Below are positions 33,414 through 43,803 of a stretch of DNA of 64,000 nt, one piece after another (positions within the stretch are counted from its first letter, which is position 1; every line of letters begins with the position of its first letter). The notes beneath the pieces were generated by a model. That model had not been told where the DNA came from and did no database searches. It was given only the letters and a program-made list of their open reading frames with translations. The stretch is taken from positions 248,001 to 312,000 of the forward strand of contig NZ_CP140255.1 of the NCBI RefSeq assembly GCF_034479615.1, written 5' to 3'. The position numbers were made by a program, and so were the translations under genes. The stretch is from Vreelandella neptunia. GTDB taxonomy: Bacteria > Pseudomonadota > Gammaproteobacteria > Pseudomonadales > Halomonadaceae.

Positions 33414-34826
33414 TTAAAACAGGCTGAGACTGGGCTGCGGTACCTTTTGCTGTCGCTCGAAGGCTTGGCTCCACTCGTAGTGAGAGGTCTCCCGGTAGCG
33501 TGAGAATTTAAAATCTTCAGGCGGCGCCGTTGCTCTGTTGTCGAGCAGGTCTTTGATCAGCTTGCCTACCGCGTAACCCAAGCTGGCCGGTACGGCGTTG
33601 CCCACTTGTTTATATTGCTGTACTAGTGGCCCCGCCAACTGCCAGCCATCGGGAAATTCCTGGATTCGTTTGTACTCTTCTATGGATAAGGGCCGGTCTT
33701 CTTCTGGATGTGCCAGGTCTGTGGCGGGCATGGCGGGGTGGGTAACCAGGGTGGGAGAGGGTTTGTCCCAGCTTAGGCGCCTCAAAAAGCCTGTTTTGCC
33801 GCCGCCGGAAAAATAAGACTTTCCCAATGCTTCTTGCTGCATGGCGGTGGGTAACGCGCGCCAGTTCTGCCCGGCCTTTAGCTGCCGATAATACTTCAAG
33901 CGTTTTTCTGGAAAGTTAAGGTGGGTGTGGCTTTCCAGGCCAGCGACCGCGTCTTTAAAGGTTTTCCACCTGGGTAGCCCATGGCTGCCGTGCTCAGAGT
34001 GGGTTGGCTGCAAAAAGGGTGCCGCACTGCCATCACGTGAGCAGATGATGATGACTCTTTCACGGGTTTGCGGGGTGCCAAAATTCGCCGAGTTATACAG
34101 ATTGAAGGTGCACGAGTAACCGGCTTTTCTGAGTAGGCACAGCACAAAATTAAGCGCCCCGCCTTTCATCTCGTCTAGCGAGAGGTCAGGGAAGCCAGGG
34201 CCACGTTGGCTATGTGGCCTGTGATCCATTGGGCATGAAAGCAGCCCGCGTACGTTCTCAATGACCAGAAAGCGTGGCTGTATCTCAATCGCCAGATCGA
34301 TAAACTTTAGAAAGGCGTTGCCGCGATCATCATTGAACGCCTTGCGCTTGCCCGCAGTGCTGAACGCTTGGCAGGGCGGGCCGCCGACCATCAAGTCGAC
34401 CCCCTCTGCCTCGAGCTGCGCCGCTGCTAAAATTTGTGCGGCTGAGTAGTCATTAATATCGCCGAGCAAGGCGGTGTTGGGGCGGTTAAGTAGAATCGTT
34501 TGGCGGCAATATTTGTCGAATTCGCAGGCTAGGCGGATATCGAACCCGGCTGCTTCGATGCCCAGGTCAAGCCCCATCGCGCCTGAAAAAAAACTCAAGG
34601 CAATGGGCTTGTCCGTATCGCCGGTAGCGTCAAAATAGGCCGGGTGATCTTTTGCGATATGCTGCTCTGCTGCTTGCTGGTAATGTTTGACGCTTTCGGC
34701 ATCGACCACCCAAGTGCTGCCGATTCTTTCTGCCTTTAGCACCTGTTTCCGACACAGGGATCTTGCATGCTGAGGGCTTACCCCAAGCGTTAACGCGGCA
34801 TCTTCAATGCTGATGTGGGTACTCAA
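33414..34826 (-). CDS. Orphan DNA cytosine-C5 methyltransferase with N-terminal HTH
   Basis: A 470-residue Dcm-family enzyme. Residues ~1-50 look like an excisionase/MerR-type HTH (L-G-V-S-P-Q-H-A-R-S-L-C-R, then R-I-G-S-T-W-V-V). The methyltransferase motifs are in order: I (S-F-F-S-G-A-M-G-L-D-L-G), IV (G-G-P-P-C-Q-A-F-S, catalytic Cys152), VI (E-N-V-R-G-L-L), VIII (Q-T-R-E-R-V) and X (Q-V-G-N-A-V-P). The target-recognition region lies between VIII and X. No partner nuclease or vsr gene is adjacent, so it is an orphan; the HNH gene 5.6 kb away is separated by core and transport genes. It interrupts the usual dapB-carA order. Confidence 0.92.
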   Translation of the reverse strand: MSTHISIEDAALTLGVSPQHARSLCRKQVLKAERIGSTWVVDAESVKHYQQAAEQHIAKDHPAYFDATGDTDKPIALSFFSGAMGLDLGIEAAGFDIRLACEFDKYCRQTILLNRPNTALLGDINDYSAAQILAAAQLEAEGVDLMVGGPPCQAFSTAGKRKAFNDDRGNAFLKFIDLAIEIQPRFLVIENVRGLLSCPMDHRPHSQRGPGFPDLSLDEMKGGALNFVLCLLRKAGYSCTFNLYNSANFGTPQTRERVIIICSRDGSAAPFLQPTHSEHGSHGLPRWKTFKDAVAGLESHTHLNFPEKRLKYYRQLKAGQNWRALPTAMQQEALGKSYFSGGGKTGFLRRLSWDKPSPTLVTHPAMPATDLAHPEEDRPLSIEEYKRIQEFPDGWQLAGPLVQQYKQVGNAVPASLGYAVGKLIKDLLDNRATAPPEDFKFSRYRETSHYEWSQAFERQQKVPQPSLSLF

Positions 34827-35255
34827 TCTTGTTTCCTTTGCGAAACCTGAGGCAGGTACCTATGGTCGACGCCTAGCGGGTTAGTGTCAATGTGCGCTTA
34901 AGGGGGTAGTCTTGGGTCAAGAATTCCTGTAACATTTCAAAAATTTTGGCCGGGTGGCCTGGAAATCTTAAACGGCGCGCTTGTTGCGTTGGCCAACCCA
35001 AAGCCTGCCTCCTCAGGGTTTGCTGCTATAAAGTGGCGGTGCTGTAAAGCGTAACGTCAGAAGCTAAGCGACTCAGAAAGGCATCGAACAACAAGCGGGA
35101 TGAAACCGATTCTTTTTATCGGCTTCGTCCCGCTTTTTTACGACCCCAGTTTTACTAGTGATAGTTTTTATTAGCGATAGTGTTACGTCGCGGATAATCA
35201 AGAAATTGCTGAGCCTGCGCCCCACAGGCTCCCACCAGCATGGGAGGATCTTGTT
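34827..35255 (+). promoter_or_regulatory. carAB promoter and leader region
   Basis: A 429-bp gap before carA. A candidate extended -10 element (TG-C-TATAAA, 35024-35032) would start a leader of about 215 nt. The leader contains the strong terminator at 35093-35139, a 24-codon frame (35100-35174) starting inside it, and a second hairpin GAGCCTG-N7-CAGGCTC (35211-35231) just before the GGGAGG ribosome site. No plus-strand gene lies between the dapB hairpin and here, so the terminator has no obvious gene to end, which argues for attenuation. No clear ARG box was identified by eye. Confidence 0.5.
35093..35139 (+). terminator. Leader terminator/attenuator upstream of carA
   Basis: An 18-bp stem with two G-U wobbles and the loop TCTTTTT, followed by seven T residues. 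The 5' arm is AAGCGGGATGAAACCGAT and the 3' arm ATCGGCTTCGTCCCGCTT. The ATG of a U-rich mini-ORF is within the 5' arm. Confidence 0.85.
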
Positions 35256-36416
35256 TTGAATAACCCCGCATTGAGCAAACCCGCAATATTGGCCCTGGAA
35301 GATGGCAGCGTGTTCCACGGCATCGCCATTGGCGCGGACGGATTAACAAGCGGTGAGGTGGTGTTCAATACGGCCATGACCGGCTATCAAGAAATCCTCA
35401 CCGACCCCTCCTACACCCGCCAAATCGTTACCCTCACCTATCCCCATATCGGCAATACCGGCATTAACGCTGAAGACGTTGAGTCAGCGTCTATTGCCGC
35501 AGCAGGCTTGGTGATTCGCGATCTACCGCTAATGGCCAGCAGCTTCCGCTCTGAGCAGTCGCTTTCAGACTACCTGAAAAGCCAGAACGTGCTGGGCATT
35601 GCCGATATCGATACCCGCCGCCTAACGCGTATTTTGCGTGACAAAGGTGCGCAGAACGGGGCGATTTTGGCGGGCGCTGATGCGGAAGGTGATGACGCGG
35701 TTACGCGGGCGCTGGAAGCCGCCAAGGCTTTCCCTGGCCTGAAAGGGATGGATCTGGCCAAAGAGGTGTCGTGTAAAGAGGCCTACGAGTGGTCGGAAGG
35801 TGAGTGGACGCTGGGTGAAGGCTACGCTGATGCTTCCAAAAGCGAGCGCCCCTACCATGTGGTGGCGTACGACTACGGCGTTAAATTCAACATCCTGCGC
35901 ATGCTGGCCGCCCGCGGCTGCCGCTTGACGGTGGTGCCCGCGCAAACGTCTGCTGCTGAGGTGCTGGCGATGAATCCGGATGGCGTATTTTTAGCCAATG
36001 GCCCGGGTGACCCTGAACCCTGCGACTACGCCATCAAGGCGATACAGGACGTGCTGGAAACCGATATTCCGGTGTTTGGTATCTGCCTGGGCCACCAGTT
36101 GCTGGCGCTCGCCGCCGGTGCCAAAACGGTCAAAATGAGCCACGGCCACCACGGTGCCAACCACCCGGTGCAGGATCTGGATAGTGGCACCGTGATGATC
36201 ACTAGCCAGAATCACGGCTTTGCGGCGGATGAAGCGACCCTGCCTGCTAACGTGCGCGCAACGCACCGTTCGTTGTTCGACGGCACCTTGCAGGGAATCG
36301 AGCTTACCGACCGCCCGGCGTTCAGCTTTCAAGGCCACCCGGAAGCGAGCCCTGGCCCGCGTGATGTGGCGCCGCTGTTTGATCGCTTCGTCGCTATGAT
36401 GCAGGCACGCCGTTAA
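35256..36416 (+). CDS. carA: Carbamoyl-phosphate synthase small subunit
   Basis: A 386-residue glutaminase subunit supplying ammonia to CarB for arginine and pyrimidine synthesis. It begins [14 protein letters not shown]. The class I amidotransferase domain has the nucleophile in [11 protein letters not shown] and the catalytic H/E in [13 protein letters not shown]. The start is TTG 35256, supported by GGGAGG 8 bp upstream and by the conserved N-terminus. It is followed by carB after 68 bp. Confidence 0.97.
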   Translation: MNNPALSKPAILALEDGSVFHGIAIGADGLTSGEVVFNTAMTGYQEILTDPSYTRQIVTLTYPHIGNTGINAEDVESASIAAAGLVIRDLPLMASSFRSEQSLSDYLKSQNVLGIADIDTRRLTRILRDKGAQNGAILAGADAEGDDAVTRALEAAKAFPGLKGMDLAKEVSCKEAYEWSEGEWTLGEGYADASKSERPYHVVAYDYGVKFNILRMLAARGCRLTVVPAQTSAAEVLAMNPDGVFLANGPGDPEPCDYAIKAIQDVLETDIPVFGICLGHQLLALAAGAKTVKMSHGHHGANHPVQDLDSGTVMITSQNHGFAADEATLPANVRATHRSLFDGTLQGIELTDRPAFSFQGHPEASPGPRDVAPLFDRFVAMMQARR

Positions 36417-36484
36417 CGCGTCCCTGGCATCATCGTATCGCCGTCTTTTGTCGCTCATCGTCACCATTTTTTGCGGGAACCGTT

Positions 36485-39400
36485 ATGCCTAAGCGTACCG
36501 ACATCAACAGTATTTTGATCATTGGCGCTGGCCCGATTGTGATCGGCCAGGCCTGCGAATTCGACTACTCCGGCGCCCAGGCGTGTAAAGCGCTGCGCGA
36601 GGAGGGTTACCGGGTTATTTTGGTTAACTCCAACCCCGCCACCATCATGACTGACCCGGCCATGGCCGATGCTACTTACATCGAGCCAATTACCTGGCAG
36701 ACGGTGGAGAAGATCATCGAAGCCGAGCGCCCTGATGCCATTCTGCCGACGATGGGTGGTCAGACGGCGCTGAACTGCGCCCTCGAGCTGGAAAAGCATG
36801 GCGTGCTGGAGAAGTTCGGTGTCGAGATGATCGGTGCCAACGCCGATGCGATTAACATGGCCGAAGACCGCGATCTGTTCGATCAGGCTATGAAGCGCAT
36901 TGGCTTGGAGTGCCCGAAAGCGAAAGTCGCCCACACCATGGAAGAAGCCTGGGAGATTCAGGCTGAGCTGGGTTTCCCGACCATTATTCGTCCTTCCTAT
37001 ACCATGGGCGGCTCCGGCGGCGGCGTGGCGTATAACAAGGAAGAGTTCGAAGAGATCTGTACCCGCGGTTTTGAGCTTTCCAACAACCACGAGTTGCTCA
37101 TCGATGAGTCGCTGCTGGGTTGGAAAGAGTACGAGATGGAAGTTGTGCGTGACAAAAACGACAACTGCATCATCGTCTGCGCGATTGAGAACTTCGACCC
37201 CATGGGTGTGCACACCGGTGACTCCATCACCGTGGCACCGGCGCAAACGCTGACTGATAAAGAGTATCAGATCATGCGTGACGCCAGCCTCGCGGTGCTG
37301 CGCGAGATTGGCGTAGAGACCGGTGGCTCTAACGTCCAGTTTGGTATGGATCCCAAAACCGGCCGTTTGGTGGTTATCGAGATGAACCCGCGGGTGTCAC
37401 GCTCTTCGGCGTTGGCCTCTAAAGCGACCGGTTTCCCGATTGCTAAAATCGCCGCGAAATTGGCGATCGGCTATACCCTGGACGAGCTGCAGAACGATAT
37501 TACCGGTGGTCAAACGCCGGCATCGTTCGAGCCGTCTATCGATTACGTGGTCACCAAGATTCCGCGCTTCACCTTCGAGAAATTCCCCCAGGCCAACGAT
37601 CGCCTGACGACGCAGATGAAGTCAGTGGGTGAAGTGATGGCGATTGGGCGTACTTTCCAGGAGTCGCTGCAGAAAGCGCTGCGCGGTCTGGAAACCGGTA
37701 ACGATGGTCTCGATCCAATCATTACCGATTTTACGCCGGACAACATGGCGATTATCCAGGGCGAGCTGCAGGCCGCCGGCGCAGAGCGTATTTTCTACGT
37801 GGCGGACGCCATGCGCTCAGGTATGAGCGTCGACGACGTCTTTGCCCTGACCAATATCGATCCCTGGTTCCTGGTGCAGTTGGAAGATCTGGTGCTGACT
37901 GAAAACGCCGTCGCCAAACGCACGCTGGCTGACTTCTCGGCCCGTGAACTCTATCAGCTCAAGCGCAAAGGTTTCGGCGATGCACGCCTGGCCAAATTGC
38001 TGAATGTCAGCGAAAAAGAGTTCCGTCAAACCCGCCAGGCCGCCGGTATTCGCCCGGTTTATAAGCGTGTCGATACCTGTGCCGCCGAGTTTGCCTCGGA
38101 CACCGCCTATATGTACTCCACCTACGAAGAGGAGTGCGAGGCGGATGTTTCTGACCGTCAGAAGATCATGGTGCTGGGTGGTGGTCCTAACCGGATCGGC
38201 CAGGGTATCGAGTTTGACTACTGCTGCGTTCACGCCGCCTTCGCCATGCGCGACGATGGCTATGAGACCATCATGGTCAACTGCAACCCGGAAACCGTCT
38301 CTACCGATTACGACACCTCTGATCGTCTCTACTTTGAGCCGGTAACGCTGGAAGATGTGCTCGAAATCGCCGATAAAGAGAAGCCGGTGGGCGTGATCGT
38401 CCAGTTCGGTGGTCAGACGCCGCTCAAACTGGCCCGTGAGCTAGAGGCTGCCGGTGTGCCGATCATTGGTACCACGCCGGATGCCATCGACCGCGCCGAA
38501 GACCGTGAACGCTTCCAGGTGATGATCGACAAGCTGGGCCTGAAGCAGCCGCCCAATGCCACGGCGCGCAGCTTTGCGGAAGCCTTCGATAAAGCCGAAG
38601 CGATTGGCTACCCGCTGGTGGTGCGCCCCAGCTACGTGCTGGGCGGCCGGGCCATGGAGATCGTCTACGACGCCTCCGAGCTTGAAAATTACATGACCCA
38701 CGCGGTGAAAGTCTCCAACGACTCGCCGGTGCTGCTGGATCACTTTTTGAGTGCCGCAATCGAGATCGATATCGATGCGGTGTCGGACGGTCAGCAGGTG
38801 GTGATCGGCGGCATCATGCAGCACGTAGAGCAAGCGGGCGTTCACTCCGGCGACTCTGCCTGCGCGCTGCCACCATACTCCCTGCCTGCGGATGTGCAGG
38901 ACGAGATGCGCCATCAGGTTAAGCAGATGGCGGTTGAGCTGGGCGTTAAAGGCTTAATGAACGTGCAGCTGGCCTGGCAGGATGGCGAGATCTATGTGAT
39001 CGAGGTTAATCCCCGTGCTTCTCGTACAGTGCCCTTTGTGTCCAAGTGCATCGGCACCTCGCTGGCGCAGATTGCGGCCCGCTGCATGGCCGGTAAAACC
39101 CTGGCTGAGCAGGGCTTTGAGAAGGAAATCGTGCCGCACTTCTATAGTGTTAAAGAGGCCGTTTTCCCGTTCAACAAATTCCCCGGTGTCGACCCGATTC
39201 TGTCGCCGGAAATGAAGTCCACCGGCGAAGTGATGGGCTCTGGCGATACCTTTGCAGAGGCCTTCTTCAAGGCGCAGTTGGGGGCAGGCGAGGCCATTCC
39301 TGGGCTGACCGGTGAGCGTAAAGCGTTCCTTTCCGTACGCGAACCGGACAAGGCGGGGATTATCGAAGTGGCTCGTTCTCTGTTAGCATTAGGCTTTACG

Positions 39401-39715
39401 CTATGTGCAACACGGGGAACAGCGGCTGCTTTGGAAGCTGCCGGGCTTGCCGTGGAACACGTCAATAAAGTCTACGAAGGTCGTCCCCATATCGTCGATC
39501 TGCTTAAGAACGACGAAATCGCCTACATTGTGAACACTACTGAAGGTCGTCAGGCTATTAACGACTCTTCGGTCATTCGCCGTACTGCTCTCTCGCGCAA
39601 GGTGCCCTATGCGACCACTTTGGCGGGCGCTAATGCTGTTTGCATGGCGCTTGAGTACGGTAGGGAGATTACGGTGCGGCGCCTTCAGGATCTGCATGCA
39701 GGAGCAAGTCAATGA
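36485..39715 (+). CDS. carB: Carbamoyl-phosphate synthase large subunit
   Basis: A 1076-residue synthetase made of two homologous ATP-grasp halves. Half 1 begins [20 protein letters not shown] and half 2 [20 protein letters not shown]. The ATP-grasp signatures include [12 protein letters not shown] and [12 protein letters not shown]. The C-terminal MGS-like regulatory domain includes A-T-R-G-T-A-A-A-L, where UMP and ornithine act in E. coli. Its stop overlaps the greA start by 4 bp (ATGA). Confidence 0.98.
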   Translation: MPKRTDINSILIIGAGPIVIGQACEFDYSGAQACKALREEGYRVILVNSNPATIMTDPAMADATYIEPITWQTVEKIIEAERPDAILPTMGGQTALNCALELEKHGVLEKFGVEMIGANADAINMAEDRDLFDQAMKRIGLECPKAKVAHTMEEAWEIQAELGFPTIIRPSYTMGGSGGGVAYNKEEFEEICTRGFELSNNHELLIDESLLGWKEYEMEVVRDKNDNCIIVCAIENFDPMGVHTGDSITVAPAQTLTDKEYQIMRDASLAVLREIGVETGGSNVQFGMDPKTGRLVVIEMNPRVSRSSALASKATGFPIAKIAAKLAIGYTLDELQNDITGGQTPASFEPSIDYVVTKIPRFTFEKFPQANDRLTTQMKSVGEVMAIGRTFQESLQKALRGLETGNDGLDPIITDFTPDNMAIIQGELQAAGAERIFYVADAMRSGMSVDDVFALTNIDPWFLVQLEDLVLTENAVAKRTLADFSARELYQLKRKGFGDARLAKLLNVSEKEFRQTRQAAGIRPVYKRVDTCAAEFASDTAYMYSTYEEECEADVSDRQKIMVLGGGPNRIGQGIEFDYCCVHAAFAMRDDGYETIMVNCNPETVSTDYDTSDRLYFEPVTLEDVLEIADKEKPVGVIVQFGGQTPLKLARELEAAGVPIIGTTPDAIDRAEDRERFQVMIDKLGLKQPPNATARSFAEAFDKAEAIGYPLVVRPSYVLGGRAMEIVYDASELENYMTHAVKVSNDSPVLLDHFLSAAIEIDIDAVSDGQQVVIGGIMQHVEQAGVHSGDSACALPPYSLPADVQDEMRHQVKQMAVELGVKGLMNVQLAWQDGEIYVIEVNPRASRTVPFVSKCIGTSLAQIAARCMAGKTLAEQGFEKEIVPHFYSVKEAVFPFNKFPGVDPILSPEMKSTGEVMGSGDTFAEAFFKAQLGAGEAIPGLTGERKAFLSVREPDKAGIIEVARSLLALGFTLCATRGTAAALEAAGLAVEHVNKVYEGRPHIVDLLKNDEIAYIVNTTEGRQAINDSSVIRRTALSRKVPYATTLAGANAVCMALEYGREITVRRLQDLHAGASQ

Positions 39716-40188
39716 ACAAGGTCCCGATGACAGTTGCGGGAGAAAGAAGCCTTCGTGAAGAGCTCGACCACCTGAAAAGCGAAGCTCGTCCGCAGGTGAT
39801 CGCGGCCATCGCCGAAGCGCGTGAACACGGTGATCTTAAAGAGAACGCTGAGTATCACGCCGCTCGCGAGCAGCAGGGGTTTATCGAAGGGCGGATTCAG
39901 GAGATCGAAAGTAAGCTCTCCGTCGCTCAAGTGATTGATGTCACCAAGCTGCCCAAAACCGGCAAAGTGATTTTCGGCGTAACCGTATCGCTAATGAATC
40001 TGGATACTGATGCGGAAGTCACTTACCGTATCGTCGGCGAAGATGAGGCGGACATTAAGTCTGGTCGTATCTCGGTTACTTCACCGATTGCCCGTGCCCT
40101 GATCGGCAAGGAAGAGGGTGATGTCGTGGTGGTCAAAACCCCCGGCGGTGACGTGGAGTACGAAGTAGGTAGCGTCGAACACGTATGA
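39712..40188 (+). CDS. greA: Transcript cleavage factor GreA
   Basis: A 158-residue factor that rescues backtracked RNA polymerase. The N-terminal coiled coil carries the tip motif [16 protein letters not shown], and the C-terminal domain has [14 protein letters not shown] and [13 protein letters not shown]. It overlaps carB by 4 bp, so carA-carB-greA is one transcript. A strong terminator follows. Confidence 0.98.
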   Translation: MNKVPMTVAGERSLREELDHLKSEARPQVIAAIAEAREHGDLKENAEYHAAREQQGFIEGRIQEIESKLSVAQVIDVTKLPKTGKVIFGVTVSLMNLDTDAEVTYRIVGEDEADIKSGRISVTSPIARALIGKEEGDVVVVKTPGGDVEYEVGSVEHV

Positions 40189-40191
40189 TAC

Positions 40192-40240
40192 AAAACGCCC
40201 CTTCGATTGGCCTGCATTAGGCCGGTCGAAGGGGCGTTTT
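40192..40240 (+). terminator. Terminator after greA
   Basis: A 21-nt arm AAAACGCCCCTTCGA-TTGGCC pairs with GGCC-GGTCGAAGGGGCGTTTT around TGCATTA, ending in T residues. The palindromic A/T flanks make it bidirectional. Degenerate repeats (AGTGAGA-TCTTAAGT-like, 40262-40300) follow. Confidence 0.9.
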
Positions 40241-40339
40241 GGTGTAGCGGCGCTTTTTCTCAAGTGAGAGTGATCTTAAGTGAGAATAGTCTTAAGTCAG
40301 TGCCTAAAGCGGGCGTTTAGCGCAGGTTCAAACTAACGG

Positions 40340-40666
40340 TTAATGCCGTCCGTGGTGATTCTCAAAGCGGGTAACGTTAGACAGCTTCGGGTTCACCTGC
40401 GGGTTTCTGCGATAGAGCAGTGCCATTTTGCCAATGGTTTGCACCAAATCGGCACGGCTGTTGGCGATCAGTTCGGCTATCATGGCAGCACGATCATCCC
40501 GCTCAGGAAGGGCAAGCTTCACTTTGATCAGTTCGTGATCAGTGAGTGCGCGGTTAAGTTCTGCGAGCAAATTTTCGGAGACGCCGTTCTCAGAAACGGT
40601 GACCACTGGGTTAAGATGGTGGCCAATGCTACGAAATGCTTTCTTTTGTGCCTGTGACAAGCTCAT
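40340..40666 (-). CDS. yhbY: CRM-domain ribosome assembly protein YhbY
   Basis: A 108-residue single CRM-domain RNA-binding protein associated with pre-50S particles. Features are F-R-S-I-G-H-H-L-N-P-V-V-T-V, the GxxG-like loop N-G-V-S-E-N, H-E-L-I-K-V-K-L-A and V-Q-T-I-G-K-M-A-L-L-Y-R. It diverges from rlmE, also a 50S maturation factor, with ~115 bp between them, the usual arrangement in gammaproteobacteria. Confidence 0.95.
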   Translation of the reverse strand: MSLSQAQKKAFRSIGHHLNPVVTVSENGVSENLLAELNRALTDHELIKVKLALPERDDRAAMIAELIANSRADLVQTIGKMALLYRRNPQVNPKLSNVTRFENHHGRH

Positions 40667-40780
40667 GGTATCTTGCGGTATCCCGGTTAGCGCTTAACGC
40701 TCCATCTTACGGTGAAACGCCACCGAGTGAAAGCGATCGCGTGAATGCGCCCATCTCTTATTCCAGTGTTAGATTCCCAC

Positions 40781-41428
40781 ATGCAGCAAAAGCCCCCGAA
40801 CCGAAAACATTCCGTTAGCAAGACCAGCAATAACTGGAAGAAGGAGCATTTTGACGACCAGTACGTGAAGCAGAGCTGGCAAGATGGCTACCGTTCCCGT
40901 GCCAGCTATAAGCTGATTGAGTTGGATGAAAAGGATAAACTGCTGCGTCCTGGTATGACGGTGATTGACCTGGGCGCCGCCCCCGGCGGGTGGAGTCAAA
41001 TTGCAGCGGAAAGGGTCGGGCCTGAAGGTGTGGTGATTGCCTCTGATATTCTGGAGATGGATGCACTGGCCGGGGTGGATTTTATCCAAGGTGATTTCAC
41101 TGAAGAGGTGGTGCTAGAGGCGATACTAAAACGCCTGGATAATCGCCGTGTAGACCTTGTGATGTCGGATATGGCCCCCAATATGAGTGGTATGGCGGCG
41201 ATTGATCAGCCCCAGGCGATGTATTTAGTGGAGCTAGCGTTAGAACTTGCCCGCGAAACATTGTCACCTGGTGGCCGGTTTTTAGCTAAAGTATTCCAGG
41301 GGGAAGGGTTTGACGCCTATTTGAAAGAGCTGCGCGGCAGCTTTAACAAGGTAGTAACCCGTAAGCCAGACGCCTCCCGGGCGCGTTCCCGTGAAGTCTA
41401 TTTTCTGGCCGAGGGGTTTCGCGGGTGA
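40781..41428 (+). CDS. rlmE: 23S rRNA 2'-O-methyltransferase RlmE (FtsJ)
   Basis: A 215-residue enzyme from ATG 40781; the frame extends further upstream without conservation. It methylates U2552 of 23S rRNA. The SAM motif is [13 protein letters not shown], and the K-D-K-E tetrad is visible as K in R-A-S-Y-K-L, D in V-M-S-D-M-A-P-N, K in L-A-K-V-F-Q-G-E, and the E-bearing R-E-V-Y-F-L-A near the end. It precedes ftsH as in E. coli. Confidence 0.97.
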   Translation: MQQKPPNRKHSVSKTSNNWKKEHFDDQYVKQSWQDGYRSRASYKLIELDEKDKLLRPGMTVIDLGAAPGGWSQIAAERVGPEGVVIASDILEMDALAGVDFIQGDFTEEVVLEAILKRLDNRRVDLVMSDMAPNMSGMAAIDQPQAMYLVELALELARETLSPGGRFLAKVFQGEGFDAYLKELRGSFNKVVTRKPDASRARSREVYFLAEGFRG

Positions 41429-41683
41429 CTCTGCTTAACATGAGAGGCTGCCCGTGTGGTTCATAGCCAAGATTTATCAGCGCGATTGCCAGACAGGCAA
41501 GCGCAACGTGTGTCACATTAGTCGCCATAAGTGCGCGTGACACAGATGGCCCGAGGCATAAGACGCTTTGGCAATGGTTGAACGCTTGATGCTGATGTAA
41601 TGTCGTATTACTAGGCTTATTGGTAGAAGGCTTTATTAAGCATCAGGGTTTAACTGACGGATTCTTGTAATGAGGGTAGCCCC
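41429..41683. other. rlmE-ftsH intergenic region with an inverted repeat
   Basis: No gene is supported. TGTGTCAC (41509-41516) faces GTGACACA (41537-41544), a perfect 8-bp inverted repeat 20 bp apart. I could not find a convincing sigma-32 promoter for ftsH here. Confidence 0.5.
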
Positions 41684-43699
41684 TTGAACGATATGGCGAA
41701 GAACCTGATTCTGTGGTTGGTCATCGCGGCCGTCCTACTGACAGTGTTCAACAATTTCAGTACGGAAAGCGCACCGCAAAACACGAACTATTCTCAGTTT
41801 GTGCAGCAGGTGCAAAATCAGCAGGTACGTAGCGTAACGATTGATGGTTACACCATCAGCGGTGAGCGCACGGACGGCTCTCAGTTCCAGACGATCCGCC
41901 CGGCGGCGGAAGATCCGAAGCTGATGGACGACCTGCTGAGCAACAATGTGACGGTGGTGGGCAAAGAGCCAGAACAGCAAAGTATCTGGACGCGGCTACT
42001 GATCGCCAGCTTCCCGATTCTGCTGATTTTGGGCATCTTTATGTTCTTCATGCGCCAAATGCAGGGCGGAGCCGGTGGTGGTAAAGGCGGCCCGATGAGC
42101 TTTGGTAAATCGAAGGCCAAGCTGCTCTCTCAAGATCAGATCAAGACAACCTTTGCCGACGTGGCGGGCTGTGATGAAGCTAAGGAGGAAGTAGAAGAGC
42201 TGGTCGACTTCCTGCGTGACCCAACCAAATTCCAGCGCCTGGGCGGTATGATTCCCCGTGGCGTACTGATGGTAGGCCCTCCAGGTACCGGTAAAACGCT
42301 GCTGGCGAAGTCCATTGCGGGCGAAGCCAAAGTACCGTTCTTCTCTATCTCGGGTTCTGACTTCGTTGAAATGTTTGTCGGTGTCGGTGCATCCCGTGTG
42401 CGGGATATGTTCGAACAGGCCAAGAAGCAGGCGCCGTGCATTATCTTCATTGATGAGATTGATGCCGTGGGCCGTTCGCGTGGCACCGGTATGGGTGGCG
42501 GTAACGACGAGCGCGAGCAGACGTTGAACCAGCTGCTAGTTGAAATGGATGGTTTTGAAGCCAACGAAGGCATCATCGTTATTGCCGCGACCAACCGTCC
42601 TGACGTACTTGACCCTGCGTTAATGCGCCCAGGCCGCTTTGACCGCCAGGTTACGGTCGGTTTGCCGGACATACGTGGCCGTGAACACATTCTGGGCGTT
42701 CACCTGCGTAAAGTGCCGCTGGGTGATGACGTAAAACCGCAGCTGATCGCCCGTGGTACGCCTGGTTTCTCTGGTGCGGATTTGGCCAACCTGGTCAACG
42801 AAGCAGCCCTGTTTGCTGCGCGCCGCAATAAGCGTCTGGTCAGCATGGAAGAGCTTGAGCTGGCGAAGGATAAGATCATGATGGGCGCTGAGCGCAAATC
42901 GATGGTCATGACCGACAAAGAGAAGCTCAATACTGCTTACCATGAGTCGGGTCACGCCATTATCGGTCTGGTCGTGCCTTCCCATGACCCGGTCTATAAG
43001 GTAACGATTATTCCCCGTGGCCGTGCGCTGGGTGTCACCATGTTCCTGCCGGAAGAGGATCGCTACAGCCTCTCCCGTCAGCAAATTCTGGGGCAGATCT
43101 GCTCGCTGTTTGGTGGCCGTATTGCCGAAGAGATGACGTTAGGCCCGAACGGTGTAACGACCGGCGCCTCAAACGACATCAAGCGTGCGACTGAGCTGGC
43201 CCATAACATGGTTGCCAAGTGGGGCTTGTCGGACGAAATGGGCCCGATCATGTACGACGAGGATGAATCGCATCAGTTCCTCGGTGGCCCGGGTCAGGGT
43301 GGTGGCAAGATGAAGTCTGGTGACACCACCACGCGTCTTGATAAGGAAGTCCGCAAAATCATCGACGATTGCTACGAGCAGGCACGCCAAATCCTGACCG
43401 ATAATCGCGATAAGCTGGACGCTATGGCCGAGGCGTTGATGAAGTACGAGACCATTGATGCCACACAGTTGAAGGACATCATGGAAGGTCGCGAGCCGCG
43501 CCCGCCGGAAGGCTGGGATGACGGTGATTCGTCCGGTGGCGGTACGCCTGTCAACGATGACAAGCCGCAAGCGAAGGCTGAAGACGATGCTTCTTCAAAT
43601 GCGTCTGGAGGCGATTCGTCTGGTGGTGACAGTGAAGAGGATGACGACGGGCCGCGTCGCCGTCCCTCAGATCCGCTAGGCGGCCCTGCAGGCCCATAA
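41684..43699 (+). CDS. ftsH: Membrane AAA protease FtsH
   Basis: A 671-residue inner-membrane ATP-dependent zinc protease. An N-terminal membrane helix ([13 protein letters not shown]), a periplasmic loop, and a second helix near residues 103-123 precede the AAA module. Walker A is G-P-P-G-T-G-K-T, Walker [32 protein letters not shown], and the zinc motif H-E-S-G-H. TTG 41684 is favoured by GAGGG 8 bp upstream; ATG 41693 (M-A-K-N-L) is the conserved alternative. The tail is long, acidic, and glycine/serine-rich. A terminator follows. Confidence 0.97.
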   Translation: MNDMAKNLILWLVIAAVLLTVFNNFSTESAPQNTNYSQFVQQVQNQQVRSVTIDGYTISGERTDGSQFQTIRPAAEDPKLMDDLLSNNVTVVGKEPEQQSIWTRLLIASFPILLILGIFMFFMRQMQGGAGGGKGGPMSFGKSKAKLLSQDQIKTTFADVAGCDEAKEEVEELVDFLRDPTKFQRLGGMIPRGVLMVGPPGTGKTLLAKSIAGEAKVPFFSISGSDFVEMFVGVGASRVRDMFEQAKKQAPCIIFIDEIDAVGRSRGTGMGGGNDEREQTLNQLLVEMDGFEANEGIIVIAATNRPDVLDPALMRPGRFDRQVTVGLPDIRGREHILGVHLRKVPLGDDVKPQLIARGTPGFSGADLANLVNEAALFAARRNKRLVSMEELELAKDKIMMGAERKSMVMTDKEKLNTAYHESGHAIIGLVVPSHDPVYKVTIIPRGRALGVTMFLPEEDRYSLSRQQILGQICSLFGGRIAEEMTLGPNGVTTGASNDIKRATELAHNMVAKWGLSDEMGPIMYDEDESHQFLGGPGQGGGKMKSGDTTTRLDKEVRKIIDDCYEQARQILTDNRDKLDAMAEALMKYETIDATQLKDIMEGREPRPPEGWDDGDSSGGGTPVNDDKPQAKAEDDASSNASGGDSSGGDSEEDDDGPRRRPSDPLGGPAGP

Positions 43700-43721
43700 T
43701 AGCCAGCACTGCCGTATGAGC

Positions 43722-43752
43722 AAAAGGCGCCCCGTCATGGGGCGCCTTTTTT
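43722..43752 (+). terminator. Terminator after ftsH
   Basis: AAAAGGCGCCCC-GTCAT-GGGGCGCCTTTT followed by further T residues; a 12-bp perfect stem. Confidence 0.92.
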
Positions 43753-43803
43753 GATATGCTGTGTACATAACGGCAATGTTTCATTTCTTGATCAGGCTGC
43801 AGC

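Noticed and set aside
36461-37246. 261-codon minus-strand open frame opposite carB
   Set aside because: Antisense shadow of carB, no ribosome site.
41343-41543. 66-codon minus-strand open frame overlapping the rlmE end
   Set aside because: A hydrophobic start looked like a small membrane protein, but it overlaps rlmE, lacks a ribosome site and ends in low-complexity shadow sequence.
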